The notes beneath the pieces were generated by a model, which saw only the letters and a list, made by a program, of their open reading frames with translations, had not been told where the DNA came from and searched no databases. A stretch of 64,000 bases of DNA from QANA01 sp963665505 (GTDB lineage: Bacteria > Bacillota > Clostridia > Christensenellales > Christensenellaceae), in contig OY762275.1 in the NCBI GenBank assembly GCA_963665505.1, forward strand, positions 186,001 to 250,000, written 5' to 3'. Below, in pieces: positions 42,715-51,409 of the stretch. The position numbers were made by a program, and so were the translations under genes. Every line of letters starts with the position of its first letter. Positions within the stretch are counted from its first letter, which is position 1.

Positions 42715-44454
42715 TTATTTGTGGATTTTGCCCAGATCCCAAGTGAAATGATCGGTATGCAGCAATTTATATGCCCGCTCTGAAAGAGGCTTGCCCATAT
42801 AGTCGGCATACAGCTTTTGTATGGATGGATTCTCGTGCGGAAAACGGATATCCGCGACTTTATCCAAACCGTACAGGTTTTTTACTCGCGCGCTTGCCAT
42901 TTCGCTGCCGTCGCTGTAGATCGGCTGCCCGCCGCCGCCGCTGCATCCGCCCGGGCACGCCATAATCTCTACAAAATCATAGCTCGCTTCCCCTTTACGC
43001 AGCGCTTCCATCAATTTCCGCGTATTGCCCAAGCCGCTTGCAACCGCCACGTTGACCGTGGTCCCCGCAATATCGAAAGAGGCTTCTTTCCAGCCGTCCA
43101 TCCCGCGGACGTTTTTAAAAGCGTCTGCATCCGGGTTTTTGCCGGTAGCGAAATAATGCGCACTCCGGAGCGCAGCTTCCATGACGCCGCCTGTGGCACC
43201 GAATATGGCCCCGGCCCCCGTGCTGATCCCCAACGGCATATCAAATTCCGACTCCTTCAAGGTATGGACATCGATATGTTCCGAACGAATCATGCGCACA
43301 ATTTCCCTTGTCGTCAAGACCACGTCCACATCCGGTTCTCCGCATGCGTCGTTCATGCCTGGGAGGTCGCATTCATACTTTTTGGCCACACAGGGCATGA
43401 TGGAAACACAATAGATCTTTTCGGGCGAAACACCCAAAAGTTCCGCATAATAGCTCTTGATCACTGCGCCAAACATCTGCTGCGGCGATTTGGCCGTGGA
43501 CAAATGGTCTATCATATCCGGATATTGGGTCTTGAGGAAACGTATCCATCCGGGGCAACAGGATGTAAACAGCGGCCATTTATACCGATCCTTGTGCGTC
43601 AGTTTCTCCAAAAATTCGCTGCCTTCCTCCATGATCGTAAGGTCGGCGCTGAAATCCGTATCGAAAATATAATCAAACCCGATTTTTCTGAGCGCACCGA
43701 CCAGACGGTTGACCGTTGCAAATTCCCGCGGCACATCAAACATCTCTCCCCAGGCCGCCCGGACCGCCGGCGCAATCTGCACGACCGTGATCTTCTCTGG
43801 GTCCGCCAAGGCTGCAAACGCCTTTCCCGTATCGTCCCGGCCGCGTAACGCACCCGTCGGGCAGTGGGTGATGCATTGCCCGCAGAGCGAACAGTTGGAA
43901 TCTTCCATGCGCTGGTTATAGGTAACATCGACCGTCGTGCGGGAACCGGTGTTCACCACATCCCAAACATGCAGTGTCTGCACATTCCCGCAGATCTGCA
44001 CACAGCGCATACATTTGATGCACTTCGCCGCATCGCGGATCAGGGGGAATTTCTTGTTCCAGGGCTCGTGCGGCACGTTTTTTTCATAGGGAAGCGAAAA
44101 GATGCCCAGGTCGTTGGCGACTTTTTGCAGCCCGCAGTTGCCGCTTCGTATGCAAAACGGGCAGTTGCAGTCGTGCTGGGAAAGGATAAGCTCCACATTC
44201 GTTCGCCTGGCTTCCCGGACCCTGGGGCTGTTGGTAAAGATGACCATGCCGTTTTCCACCACATTGTTACAGGCGGTCACCAACCTGTCTATCCCCTGGA
44301 CCTCCACACAGCAGACACGGCAGGCACCAATCTCGTTGATCCCTTTCAGATAGCACAGGCTGGGGATCTTGACGCCCGCGGCCGCCGCGGCATCCAGGAT
44401 CGTCGTCTTTTCTTTTACTTCGACCGGAATATGATCTATCGTTACTTTTACCAT
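42715..44454 (-). CDS. [FeFe] hydrogenase catalytic subunit
   Basis: A 579-residue group A hydrogenase that makes or uses H2. Order of domains: [2Fe-2S] ferredoxin (Cys 34, 45, 48, 62), His-Cys [4Fe-4S] (His94, Cys98, 101, 107), two [4Fe-4S] of ferredoxin type (Cys 145-155 and 188-198), then the H-cluster domain with L1 TSCCPGW (297-303), L2 MPCVAKK (353-359) and L3 MACPGGCSGGGGQP (498-511). A C-terminal small-subunit-like domain follows. All motifs are intact. Its start overlaps the end of the flavoprotein gene by seven bases, so both are made together; electrons should come from NAD(P)H through that protein and perhaps from ferredoxin. The HydEFG maturases are not here. Confidence 0.95.
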   Translation of the reverse strand: MVKVTIDHIPVEVKEKTTILDAAAAAGVKIPSLCYLKGINEIGACRVCCVEVQGIDRLVTACNNVVENGMVIFTNSPRVREARRTNVELILSQHDCNCPFCIRSGNCGLQKVANDLGIFSLPYEKNVPHEPWNKKFPLIRDAAKCIKCMRCVQICGNVQTLHVWDVVNTGSRTTVDVTYNQRMEDSNCSLCGQCITHCPTGALRGRDDTGKAFAALADPEKITVVQIAPAVRAAWGEMFDVPREFATVNRLVGALRKIGFDYIFDTDFSADLTIMEEGSEFLEKLTHKDRYKWPLFTSCCPGWIRFLKTQYPDMIDHLSTAKSPQQMFGAVIKSYYAELLGVSPEKIYCVSIMPCVAKKYECDLPGMNDACGEPDVDVVLTTREIVRMIRSEHIDVHTLKESEFDMPLGISTGAGAIFGATGGVMEAALRSAHYFATGKNPDADAFKNVRGMDGWKEASFDIAGTTVNVAVASGLGNTRKLMEALRKGEASYDFVEIMACPGGCSGGGGQPIYSDGSEMASARVKNLYGLDKVADIRFPHENPSIQKLYADYMGKPLSERAYKLLHTDHFTWDLGKIHK

Positions 44455-46283
44455 GATTTCCTTCTGCCCCCTTTAAACACACCGTAGCCGAAATGGTCGC
44501 AACGAAGGCAACGGGAACACTCCTGCTGTGCTTCCTCCAAGCGCATGCCACATTCGAACGCTTCAAAATCCTTCTTGCGTTCTGCGGCTTCCCGTTCTTT
44601 CAAATTATTCCTGCCGCAGGGCGGGTGATTATGATTATAGGCAACCGGGATCTCCACATTTGTGCTTATCGTATGGTTGAAGCCCAAAAATTCGTCTATA
44701 TTGGCAGCGGCGACCTTGCCTGCCGCAATCGCACGTATCACCGTCGCCGGACCGGTGACACAGTCTCCACCGGCATACACAGCGGGTATATCGCCGACCG
44801 CGCTTTGGCTCGAAGCCTCGATCTTTCCCCGATGCACAGGCAATCCATGCGCCGCAAAACGTGCCGATTCAATCCTCTGCCCTATTGCCACCACAATGAT
44901 ATCCGCCGGTATGCGCTTTTCCGGCGCACTTGCATGCATGGGTACCGGGCGGCCGCTTTCATCGATTTTTCCAACCATCTGCGGGTGTGCCCAAAGCGCC
45001 ACGGCATTTTCATCCGCATCGCTTTCGATACGTACCGGCGCCAGCAAGGTAGCGATCTCGCAGCCTTCGGCTATGGCCCCTTCCACTTCTTCCGGGAGAG
45101 CGGTCATATCCTCCTGCCTGCGGCGATACACACAGGTAACGCTCTCCGCGCCGAGCCGCATAGCCGTACGCGTCACATCCATCGCCACATTCCCGCCGCC
45201 TATAATGGCGACCTTCTTGCCCTTGAAATCCGGCAGCGAACCGTCTCCTATGGCACGCAGCATCTGGATGGCAGAGATCACGCCGCGTTTATCTTCGCCC
45301 TCTATGCCCAGTTTCTTATCGGTATGGGCTCCGATCGAGATATAGACCGCATCGAACTGCCTGCGCAGTTCGTCGATATCCTTCTCGTCTCCGATCTCTG
45401 TATTGGCCTTTACTTGTATGCCGGTAGAAAGGATCACTCCTATCTCTTCTTCCAGCCGTTCTCTTGGCAGGCGGTAGCTCGGGATACCATACCGCAACAT
45501 CCCCCCCAGCTTATTCCGCTTTTCAAATACGGTCACCGCATGTCCCATGAGCGACAGATAATACGCCGCGCTGAGTCCGCTGGGGCCGCCACCGATCACG
45601 GCGACCCGTTTCCCGGTCTTAGGCGCGCACGGCGGCGCAGGGACATCCCCCGCATGATCGACTGCAAAACGTTTGAGTCCGCGTATGTTGACCGCGGCGT
45701 CTACCATCGTACGGCGGCAGTGGTTTTCACATGGATGTTCGCAAATAAACGCGCATACGGCAGGGAAAGGATTGTCCTTTCGGATCAGACGGATTGCATC
45801 TTTATAGCGGCCTTCTCCTATCAGCGCGATATATCCCGGGATATCTACTTCCGCCGGGCAACCGGAGACACAGGGCACGGGCCGGTTCAGGCTGCCTATG
45901 CATCTGTGGTTCACCACATGTTCCATATAGTCATCGCGGAATCCATGAATCCCTTTCAGCACCATTTCGGCCGCTTCATAACCGATCGCACAATCTGCGG
46001 ACGCCACAATGACGCGGGCTGATTTTTCGATCAGGTTTATCGTTTCCAGCGTAGCTTCTCCGCGTAATACATCTTCCAAAAGGTTGGTCAATTGTCCCAA
46101 TCCGATCCTGCACGGAACGCACTTCCCGCAGGTCTGCGCGTGGCAAAGCCGTAAAAAAGATAACGCCATATCGATCGGGCAAAGCCCGGGCGGGCTTGCG
46201 ATCAGACGGCGTTCGATATCTTTATACAGACCGTCGAGAACAGTCTGCACATGACTGGGTGTGATTATATCAAGTCTGCTCAA
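44448..46283 (-). CDS. NuoF-type Fe-S/GltD-like NAD(P)H oxidoreductase, hydrogenase partner
   Basis: A 611-residue fusion. Residues 1-110: the C-terminal [4Fe-4S] domain of NuoF (CGKCVPC at 52-58 and Cys98) without the FMN/NADH part. Then a GltD-type module: N-terminal Cys motifs (VSGCPAEVDIPGY, CEHPCENHCRR), FAD-binding VAVIGGGPSGLSAAYYL (about 228-245), NAD(P) binding VAIIGGGNVAMDVT, and the FAD end YAGGDCVTGPATVI. C-terminal CSRCLRC may hold another cluster. TTG start with AAGGGGG upstream. It feeds the hydrogenase. The layout resembles NfnB/GltD plus a hydrogenase-linked domain. Confidence 0.85.
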   Translation of the reverse strand: MSRLDIITPSHVQTVLDGLYKDIERRLIASPPGLCPIDMALSFLRLCHAQTCGKCVPCRIGLGQLTNLLEDVLRGEATLETINLIEKSARVIVASADCAIGYEAAEMVLKGIHGFRDDYMEHVVNHRCIGSLNRPVPCVSGCPAEVDIPGYIALIGEGRYKDAIRLIRKDNPFPAVCAFICEHPCENHCRRTMVDAAVNIRGLKRFAVDHAGDVPAPPCAPKTGKRVAVIGGGPSGLSAAYYLSLMGHAVTVFEKRNKLGGMLRYGIPSYRLPRERLEEEIGVILSTGIQVKANTEIGDEKDIDELRRQFDAVYISIGAHTDKKLGIEGEDKRGVISAIQMLRAIGDGSLPDFKGKKVAIIGGGNVAMDVTRTAMRLGAESVTCVYRRRQEDMTALPEEVEGAIAEGCEIATLLAPVRIESDADENAVALWAHPQMVGKIDESGRPVPMHASAPEKRIPADIIVVAIGQRIESARFAAHGLPVHRGKIEASSQSAVGDIPAVYAGGDCVTGPATVIRAIAAGKVAAANIDEFLGFNHTISTNVEIPVAYNHNHPPCGRNNLKEREAAERKKDFEAFECGMRLEEAQQECSRCLRCDHFGYGVFKGGRRKSW

Positions 46284-46758
46284 TGCATTTCCCCCTTATC
46301 TCACAAATATAAAATCAAACAGGTACAAGTGTTATCTATATGATATTATATAATAATAATTTGTAAAACGGTAGGAGTTTTTGTAAAAATACGGCCGGCA
46401 TTCAACAGAAAAACGACGTTTTCGGCATGCTTTTTTTATATGGTGCGATCTCCTCGCGAAACAAAAAACATACATTTTGAAGGGATCCTTTCGCAAACCT
46501 GCACAGCAACTTTCTTTGTGAACTCTGTGTTTTTCTACGATAGGCTTTTTTATGCCTGTTATCACCGAATACCAATAAACGGGCTTCTGTGCATCCATAT
46601 TTTTTTTGCAGGAATCGGGATGCCCGTCTGAAAAACAGGGCCCGGCTTATTTTTAAAAAAATTCCCAGAAAAAAACAGAAAAAATCTGCAATTCACTACA
46701 TTTCTCGCCCGAATATATGGTAAAATTATGGTAAATCATCTGTTTTTGGCGGGAATCT
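46284..46758. other. Long intergenic gap, no gene found
   Basis: 475 bases between the hydrogenase operon and a GNAT gene, divergent. It is AT-rich with several T/A tracts. I see no RNA gene, repeat or convincing open frame; the 88-codon frame on the minus strand has no ribosome site and no resemblance. Promoters for both sides must lie here (AAAATTATGG before the GNAT gene; TATAAT near 46345 on the minus strand), but neither is clear. Confidence 0.5.
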
Positions 46759-47211
46759 ATGAATGTTCGGCCGTTAGGGAAAAAAGATCTGCCGGATGCG
46801 CTTTTTCTTGTCCGGGAAGTTTTTATGGAGTTTGAAGCACCCGTTTATTCGCAGGCAGGTGTTCGTGCGTTTCTGTCTTTTATATCTTATGACTCGATTT
46901 TGGAGCGTTTCGAAAACGGACAGTTGCAGTTTTGGGGATGTTTTGAAGCGCAGATACCAATAGGCGTCCTTGCGATAAGAGACGGCAGCCATATCTGTTT
47001 ATTGTTCGTAAAAAAGAACCGTCACCGCCAGGGCGTCGCACGCCGTCTATTTGGGGCACTTTTGCAGCACTGCGGCGGCAAAGTGCGGGAGATTACGGTA
47101 AACTCTTCCCCATATGCGGTCGAAGCCTATCGTCACCTTGGTTTTATCGCTACGGGGTCGGAACAAACGCTAAACGGTATCCGTTTTACCCCCATGGCGT
47201 ACCGCTTTTAA
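46759..47211 (+). CDS. GNAT family N-acetyltransferase
   Basis: A 150-residue GNAT enzyme. Acetyl-CoA motif A at about 84-105 (LLFVKKNRHRQGVARRLFGALLQ, with R/Q-x-x-G-x-A) and motif B YAVEAYRHLGFIATG. The substrate is unknown. It precedes a methyltransferase gene by 43 bases and may share its transcript. Confidence 0.85.
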   Translation: MNVRPLGKKDLPDALFLVREVFMEFEAPVYSQAGVRAFLSFISYDSILERFENGQLQFWGCFEAQIPIGVLAIRDGSHICLLFVKKNRHRQGVARRLFGALLQHCGGKVREITVNSSPYAVEAYRHLGFIATGSEQTLNGIRFTPMAYRF

Positions 47212-47254
47212 GCTGCCGGTTTATACCGCGCCATTCCAAGGAGGGAACAAACCA

Positions 47255-48094
47255 TTGCCCGATTCTGATTGGTATAATAGATTTTACGAGGCGGCGCAAA
47301 AAAGCGATGCTTACAGCGAATACTGTAAAAAAGTATTCGGCGAGGATTTTACGCAGCAAGGGTTCAGTGACATCGCGCAGATTGATTTCATGCTCCGCCT
47401 GCTGTCCATCCAACCCGCAGACGCCGTGCTTGATATGGGGTGCGGGAACGGGAAAATGATAGAATATGTATCCGACACGACGGGCGCCACGTGCCGTGGA
47501 TTTGATTTCTCTTCCGTTGCCATACGGGAGGCCCGGCGGCGGACATGCGGCAAGACAGCCCGGCTGCGATTTGACGAGGGTTGTATCGGCGTACAGCAAT
47601 ACCCGGAAAACAGCCTGGACTTTGTAATTTCCGTGGATACGGTTTTCTTTGGCGAAGACTTGTCCAAAACGATCGCCGATATTTTCCATTGGCTGAAACC
47701 GGGCGGGAAAGCGGTAATTTTTTACAGTCCCTTCCGTTTTGACACAACCAAATCAAAGGATATGCTGCGGCCGGACGGAACGGATGTTGCAATCGCCTTG
47801 CAGGCGGCCCATATCCTGTATGACACATACGATTTCACAAAAGAACATTTTGAGCATATGCAAAGAAAAAAACAAATCATAACCTCTATGGAGCAGGCTT
47901 TCCGCAAAGAAGGCCTTTCCTCTTCCATCCTATACGAAAATGCTTTTAGGGAATCGACCGAGGGAACGATGTCCTATGCGGAATTTACCGCATTCAGCAC
48001 AAGGTACCTATATGTTGGCAAAAAAACCTGCGCTTTGTGTTTTCCCCATGGTTTTTCAAAAAAGCCGGCAAATCCGCCGTTTATATACTATTGA
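47255..48094 (+). CDS. SAM-dependent class I methyltransferase
   Basis: A 279-residue methyltransferase. SAM motif I VLDMGCGNGKMIEYV (about 58-72), acidic residue GFDFSS (about 82-87), and motif III-IV VISVDTVFFGED and LKPGGKAVIFYSPF. TTG start with a perfect AAGGAGGG upstream. The C-terminal tail (KKTCALCFPHGFSKKPANPPFIYY) looks unlike the family and may be a lengthened end. Substrate unknown; small-molecule or sugar-lipid type. Confidence 0.8.
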   Translation: MPDSDWYNRFYEAAQKSDAYSEYCKKVFGEDFTQQGFSDIAQIDFMLRLLSIQPADAVLDMGCGNGKMIEYVSDTTGATCRGFDFSSVAIREARRRTCGKTARLRFDEGCIGVQQYPENSLDFVISVDTVFFGEDLSKTIADIFHWLKPGGKAVIFYSPFRFDTTKSKDMLRPDGTDVAIALQAAHILYDTYDFTKEHFEHMQRKKQIITSMEQAFRKEGLSSSILYENAFRESTEGTMSYAEFTAFSTRYLYVGKKTCALCFPHGFSKKPANPPFIYY

Positions 48095-48139
48095 AAACAT
48101 ACACCCATTCTCTTTCTTTCCCTATAAAGGAGCTATTTT

Positions 48140-49570
48140 ATGAAAAGAAACATCGCGTTGTTTTTGCTGTTATTGCTTAGCATATCCGTTTTGACGGCGG
48201 CATGTTTGCAGCTAAAAAACGTCGCCGATCCCTCTTCCGCGTCCATCTCCAACAATGGGCTGGCAAAATTATGGACGCCCCCTTCCTTTACTATCATTCC
48301 CAGCCTTACTTTCACCGTGATCCCATCCATATCCTTTCCCGCTTTGTCGCAGCCGGTCCTTATTCCCGATACGGCGCTCAGTACAAGGTTGCACACAATA
48401 TGCGGCAAGGCGATGTCGGAAGACCTCTTGGAATCGGATCTTGCCTCTCTCAGCGGTATGCTTGATCTCTCCGATCTGGGGATCGCAGACGCGACCGGCA
48501 TCGAATATTGCATCAATATATCCGGCCTGATCCTGGCGGAAAATCAGCTTTCCGATATGCCGGAAAATATGGATAACATGGTCACGCTTTCCTACCTGAA
48601 CCTGAGCGGGAACGAGTTCACGACGCTGCCCGACAGCGTCACCGCGATCTCTGCCCTGACTTCGATCGATCTCAGCTATAACAGCATGGAATCTCTGCCC
48701 GATGCCGTTTGCACCATGCCCAATTTATCTACACTGGTGGCGACCAATAACCGTCTATACAGCCTGCCCACCAATATCGGGCAAGGCAGCCTGGCTTATC
48801 TTGTTGTGCCGGGCAACCGGATCGGTACGATTCCCTCTTCTATCGGTCAGTCTACCCAATTGGTGTATTTTGATATCCGGTGCAACCGTCTCACTTCTCT
48901 GCCTTCCAACTTGAGTGAACGGGAATTTCAGGAAATCTATCTGGATTTCAATTTCCTGGACGTTGCTTCGGGCACGCCTGCCCGCCAGGAAATCAACCAA
49001 ATCGTCGCCACCGTACAAAAAGCGTACAACCGACAGTTACTGCCTCTCCAAAACCTCACGGCCGAACCCGGCACCGATCAGATCCTGCTTAGCTGGGAAG
49101 CCGCCGAAAGCTATGAAGACGGCGCTTACAAAGTGGATGTCGTTTGTTACTATATCTACCGTATGGACGGATCCACCATGGTGCACATCGAAACGCTGGA
49201 GCCGGAGGAAACCCAATATGCGCTGACCGGCCTTGCTCTTTCCACGGACTATACCTATCGGATAGGGATAGAATATGAAGTCACGGAGCCCGGATTTACG
49301 GGCAGCACACGGCACTATACCGATATTGCGGCCACAACACTGGCGCAGGAACCGGAACCTTCGACCGAAGAAACAGCAACTGTTTCTCCGGCGGATACCG
49401 CCTCTTTGGAACCGACATCGGGGTCTTCCGCAACGGAATCGGATGTCGCGGTATCCGGCAGCGCCGTTTCTATGCCCGGATGGGCTTTGGTCTTGTTCAT
49501 CTTCGGCGGCATACTCCTCTGCGGAGCGATTGTCGTCATCATCCTATTGTTAAAGAAACGGCCTAAATAA
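48140..49570 (+). CDS. Surface LRR protein with FN3-like and membrane anchor
   Basis: A 476-residue extracellular protein. Signal peptide (about 1-21), unique region, seven or so leucine-rich repeats (about 108-275) of the LxxLxLxxNxLxxLP type (LILAENQLSDMPENMDNM, LNLSGNEFTTLPDSV, IDLSYNSMESLPDAV), then an FN3-like domain (about 298-400), a Ser/Thr/Glu-rich linker (about 403-440) and a C-terminal helix with basic end KKRPK. It lacks an LPXTG motif, so anchoring is by the helix. AAAGGAGC precedes the start. A binding or adhesion role is inference. Confidence 0.8.
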   Translation: MKRNIALFLLLLLSISVLTAACLQLKNVADPSSASISNNGLAKLWTPPSFTIIPSLTFTVIPSISFPALSQPVLIPDTALSTRLHTICGKAMSEDLLESDLASLSGMLDLSDLGIADATGIEYCINISGLILAENQLSDMPENMDNMVTLSYLNLSGNEFTTLPDSVTAISALTSIDLSYNSMESLPDAVCTMPNLSTLVATNNRLYSLPTNIGQGSLAYLVVPGNRIGTIPSSIGQSTQLVYFDIRCNRLTSLPSNLSEREFQEIYLDFNFLDVASGTPARQEINQIVATVQKAYNRQLLPLQNLTAEPGTDQILLSWEAAESYEDGAYKVDVVCYYIYRMDGSTMVHIETLEPEETQYALTGLALSTDYTYRIGIEYEVTEPGFTGSTRHYTDIAATTLAQEPEPSTEETATVSPADTASLEPTSGSSATESDVAVSGSAVSMPGWALVLFIFGGILLCGAIVVIILLLKKRPK

Positions 49571-49576
49571 TCGACC

Positions 49577-49612
49577 AAAAAAGCCGCCCCGCTAAAACGG
49601 GGCGGCTTTTTT
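49577..49612. terminator. Bidirectional terminator
   Basis: AAAAAAGCCGCCCCG (49577-49591) pairs with CGGGGCGGCTTTTTT (49598-49612). Confidence 0.88.
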
Positions 49613-49640
49613 TTCATATGCAAAATCGTTAAAGACTTGT

Positions 49641-50210
49641 TTATCCTCCCTGCAACAACTGTTTTCTGAAACAGGCGTCGATATGGTCGTTCACCAGGCC
49701 AACCGCCTGCATATAAGAATACACGATGACCGGCCCCAAAAAACGGAACCCGCGGGATTTCAGATCCCGGCTTATGCGCCTGGACAATGCCGAGTCTGCA
49801 GGGATATCAGCCGCATCCCGGCAACTGTTTACGATCGGTTTACCCTGCACATACGCCCAAATGAAGGTATCAAAACTCCCATATTCCCGCTGTACCTCCA
49901 AAAAACGCTTCGCATTGTGAACAGAGGCTTCTATCTTCCGCCTGTTCCGGATGATGCCCGGATTGCCCATAAGCTGCGCTATTCTCCTGTCATCGTAAGC
50001 CGCTACTTTGGCCGGATCGAATCCGTCGTAAGCGTTCCTGTAATTTTCCCGTTTGCGCAGTACGGTCAGCCAGCTGAGCCCGGCCTGCGCCGATTCCAAC
50101 ACCAAAAATTCAAAATGCTTCGCATCCGCGTGCACGGGGGTTCCCCATTCTTCATCGTGATAGCGTATATACAACGGGTCCTGTCCGCACCAATCACACC
50201 GCCTGCTCAC
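49641..50210 (-). CDS. tag: DNA-3-methyladenine glycosylase I
   Basis: A 189-residue TagA-type glycosylase that removes 3-methyladenine from DNA. Seen: RCDWCGQDPLYIRYHDEEWG at the start (zinc Cys, HDEEWG), FEFLVLESAQAGLSW, and the closing zinc His/Cys ligands. The GTG at 50210 overlaps the upstream stop by four bases (GTGA), with GGAGGATCAC in front. It is translationally coupled to a double GNAT gene. Confidence 0.93.
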   Translation of the reverse strand: MSRRCDWCGQDPLYIRYHDEEWGTPVHADAKHFEFLVLESAQAGLSWLTVLRKRENYRNAYDGFDPAKVAAYDDRRIAQLMGNPGIIRNRRKIEASVHNAKRFLEVQREYGSFDTFIWAYVQGKPIVNSCRDAADIPADSALSRRISRDLKSRGFRFLGPVIVYSYMQAVGLVNDHIDACFRKQLLQGG

Positions 50211-51220
50211 GTGATCCTCCACTCCCAGACACACTCCCGGCTATGCCCCAGCTTGGAAAAAAGCTCATGCCAATGGGGTACGTCTGCGATCCGCACCAAA
50301 TGTGCGCCGACTTTTTCGCAGGTGCGGCGGGAAGCCCAGTTCTCAGGGTCATTGCTGATCAGCACTTGCTTGAACCCATGTCTTTTAATCAGGGGTACAA
50401 GAAGTTTACAGGCTTTGGCGGCATAACTATGCCCGCGGAATGCTTCTTCCACCTCGTATCCGATATGCCCCGCATAATAGAGTCCGTCCGTAAAGCCGAT
50501 CCGCAGGCGGATCTCTCCCGCTTTTTCCCCTTTCCTGCGTATTTCAAAATTGTATCCGGGCACATAGTTTTTTTCCGGAATCGCCGGTTGTTTCTCTGTG
50601 CAGACGAGCGAGATCTCTCCGTCGGAAGGTTCGCCCGGGTCCAAAAACATAAATTCCGGGTCCGGATAATACAGACTGCTTTTCACGATGCCATACAGGT
50701 TGGCATCCTGAAACCCTTCGCTGCAAAGGTACTTTTCCTTAGCACATCCCTCCAAAATCATGCCTGCCTTTTGCATGACGCGGCCGGAAGCGGGGTTGTG
50801 CACAGAATGATAGGCTTCTATACGGTTGAAGCCCACGTCAAACAGCAGGTAATGGATAACCGCCTGCAAAGCTTCCGCCGTGTATCCGTTGCCCCAGAAT
50901 GCGCGGCCGATACAATACCCTGCCTCAATACACCGGTCGTACGCAACGCCTTTTCCCGCACTGATGGAGCCGATGAGCAGATTTCCTTCCTTGCGCACAA
51001 TTCCCCAGAGATATGTTTCCTGGGAATCGTAAGAGGATACCCATTTCTGTAAAACAGACCTGCTCTCCTCCACATTTGCATGCGGCTTCCAGCGCATATA
51101 TCTGGTCACTTCCGCATCGTTCGCCCAGTTTTCAAACATAGCCGGTGCATCCGCAACGGTATACCGCCGCAAAACCAGTCTAGGTGTTTCTATCGTGCGC
51201 GTACCCAAATGGTTCAGCAT
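50207..51220 (-). CDS. Tandem GNAT N-acetyltransferase
   Basis: A 337-residue fusion of two GNAT domains. The first (about 8-180) is RimJ/RimL-like: TPRLVLRRYTVADAPAMFENWAND, GRAFWGNGYTAEAL, and the C-terminal NPASGRVMQKAGM. The second (about 215-335) starts NFEIRRKGEKAGEIRLRIG and has YEVEEAFRGHSYAAKACKLL and NDPENWASRRTCEKVGA. Substrates unknown. It is followed by tag in the same transcript. Confidence 0.8.
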   Translation of the reverse strand: MLNHLGTRTIETPRLVLRRYTVADAPAMFENWANDAEVTRYMRWKPHANVEESRSVLQKWVSSYDSQETYLWGIVRKEGNLLIGSISAGKGVAYDRCIEAGYCIGRAFWGNGYTAEALQAVIHYLLFDVGFNRIEAYHSVHNPASGRVMQKAGMILEGCAKEKYLCSEGFQDANLYGIVKSSLYYPDPEFMFLDPGEPSDGEISLVCTEKQPAIPEKNYVPGYNFEIRRKGEKAGEIRLRIGFTDGLYYAGHIGYEVEEAFRGHSYAAKACKLLVPLIKRHGFKQVLISNDPENWASRRTCEKVGAHLVRIADVPHWHELFSKLGHSRECVWEWRIT

Positions 51221-51409
51221 ATGTTTTTACCCTCTCTTTTTCGATTTCATCGGGGGCCTTTTTCCCGCCTGCAAAGCTTTTTGTACCACTTTACCCATAT
51301 CCAGTATAAAGCAGCAGAGCTTTGCCGCAATCCCGGACGGCCGTCTTTTCCTATTTAATTGCAAAAAGAAATCCGTTTCCTTCTTTATCCTATTGAATCC
51401 AATATGCCC

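Noticed and set aside
44493..46022. 509-codon open frame antisense to the hydrogenase flavoprotein
   Set aside because: A shadow of the real gene on the other strand; composition is Arg/His/Cys-rich and unlike a protein.
46332..46598. 88-codon minus-strand frame in the long gap
   Set aside because: Low-quality composition, no start signal, no resemblance to any family.
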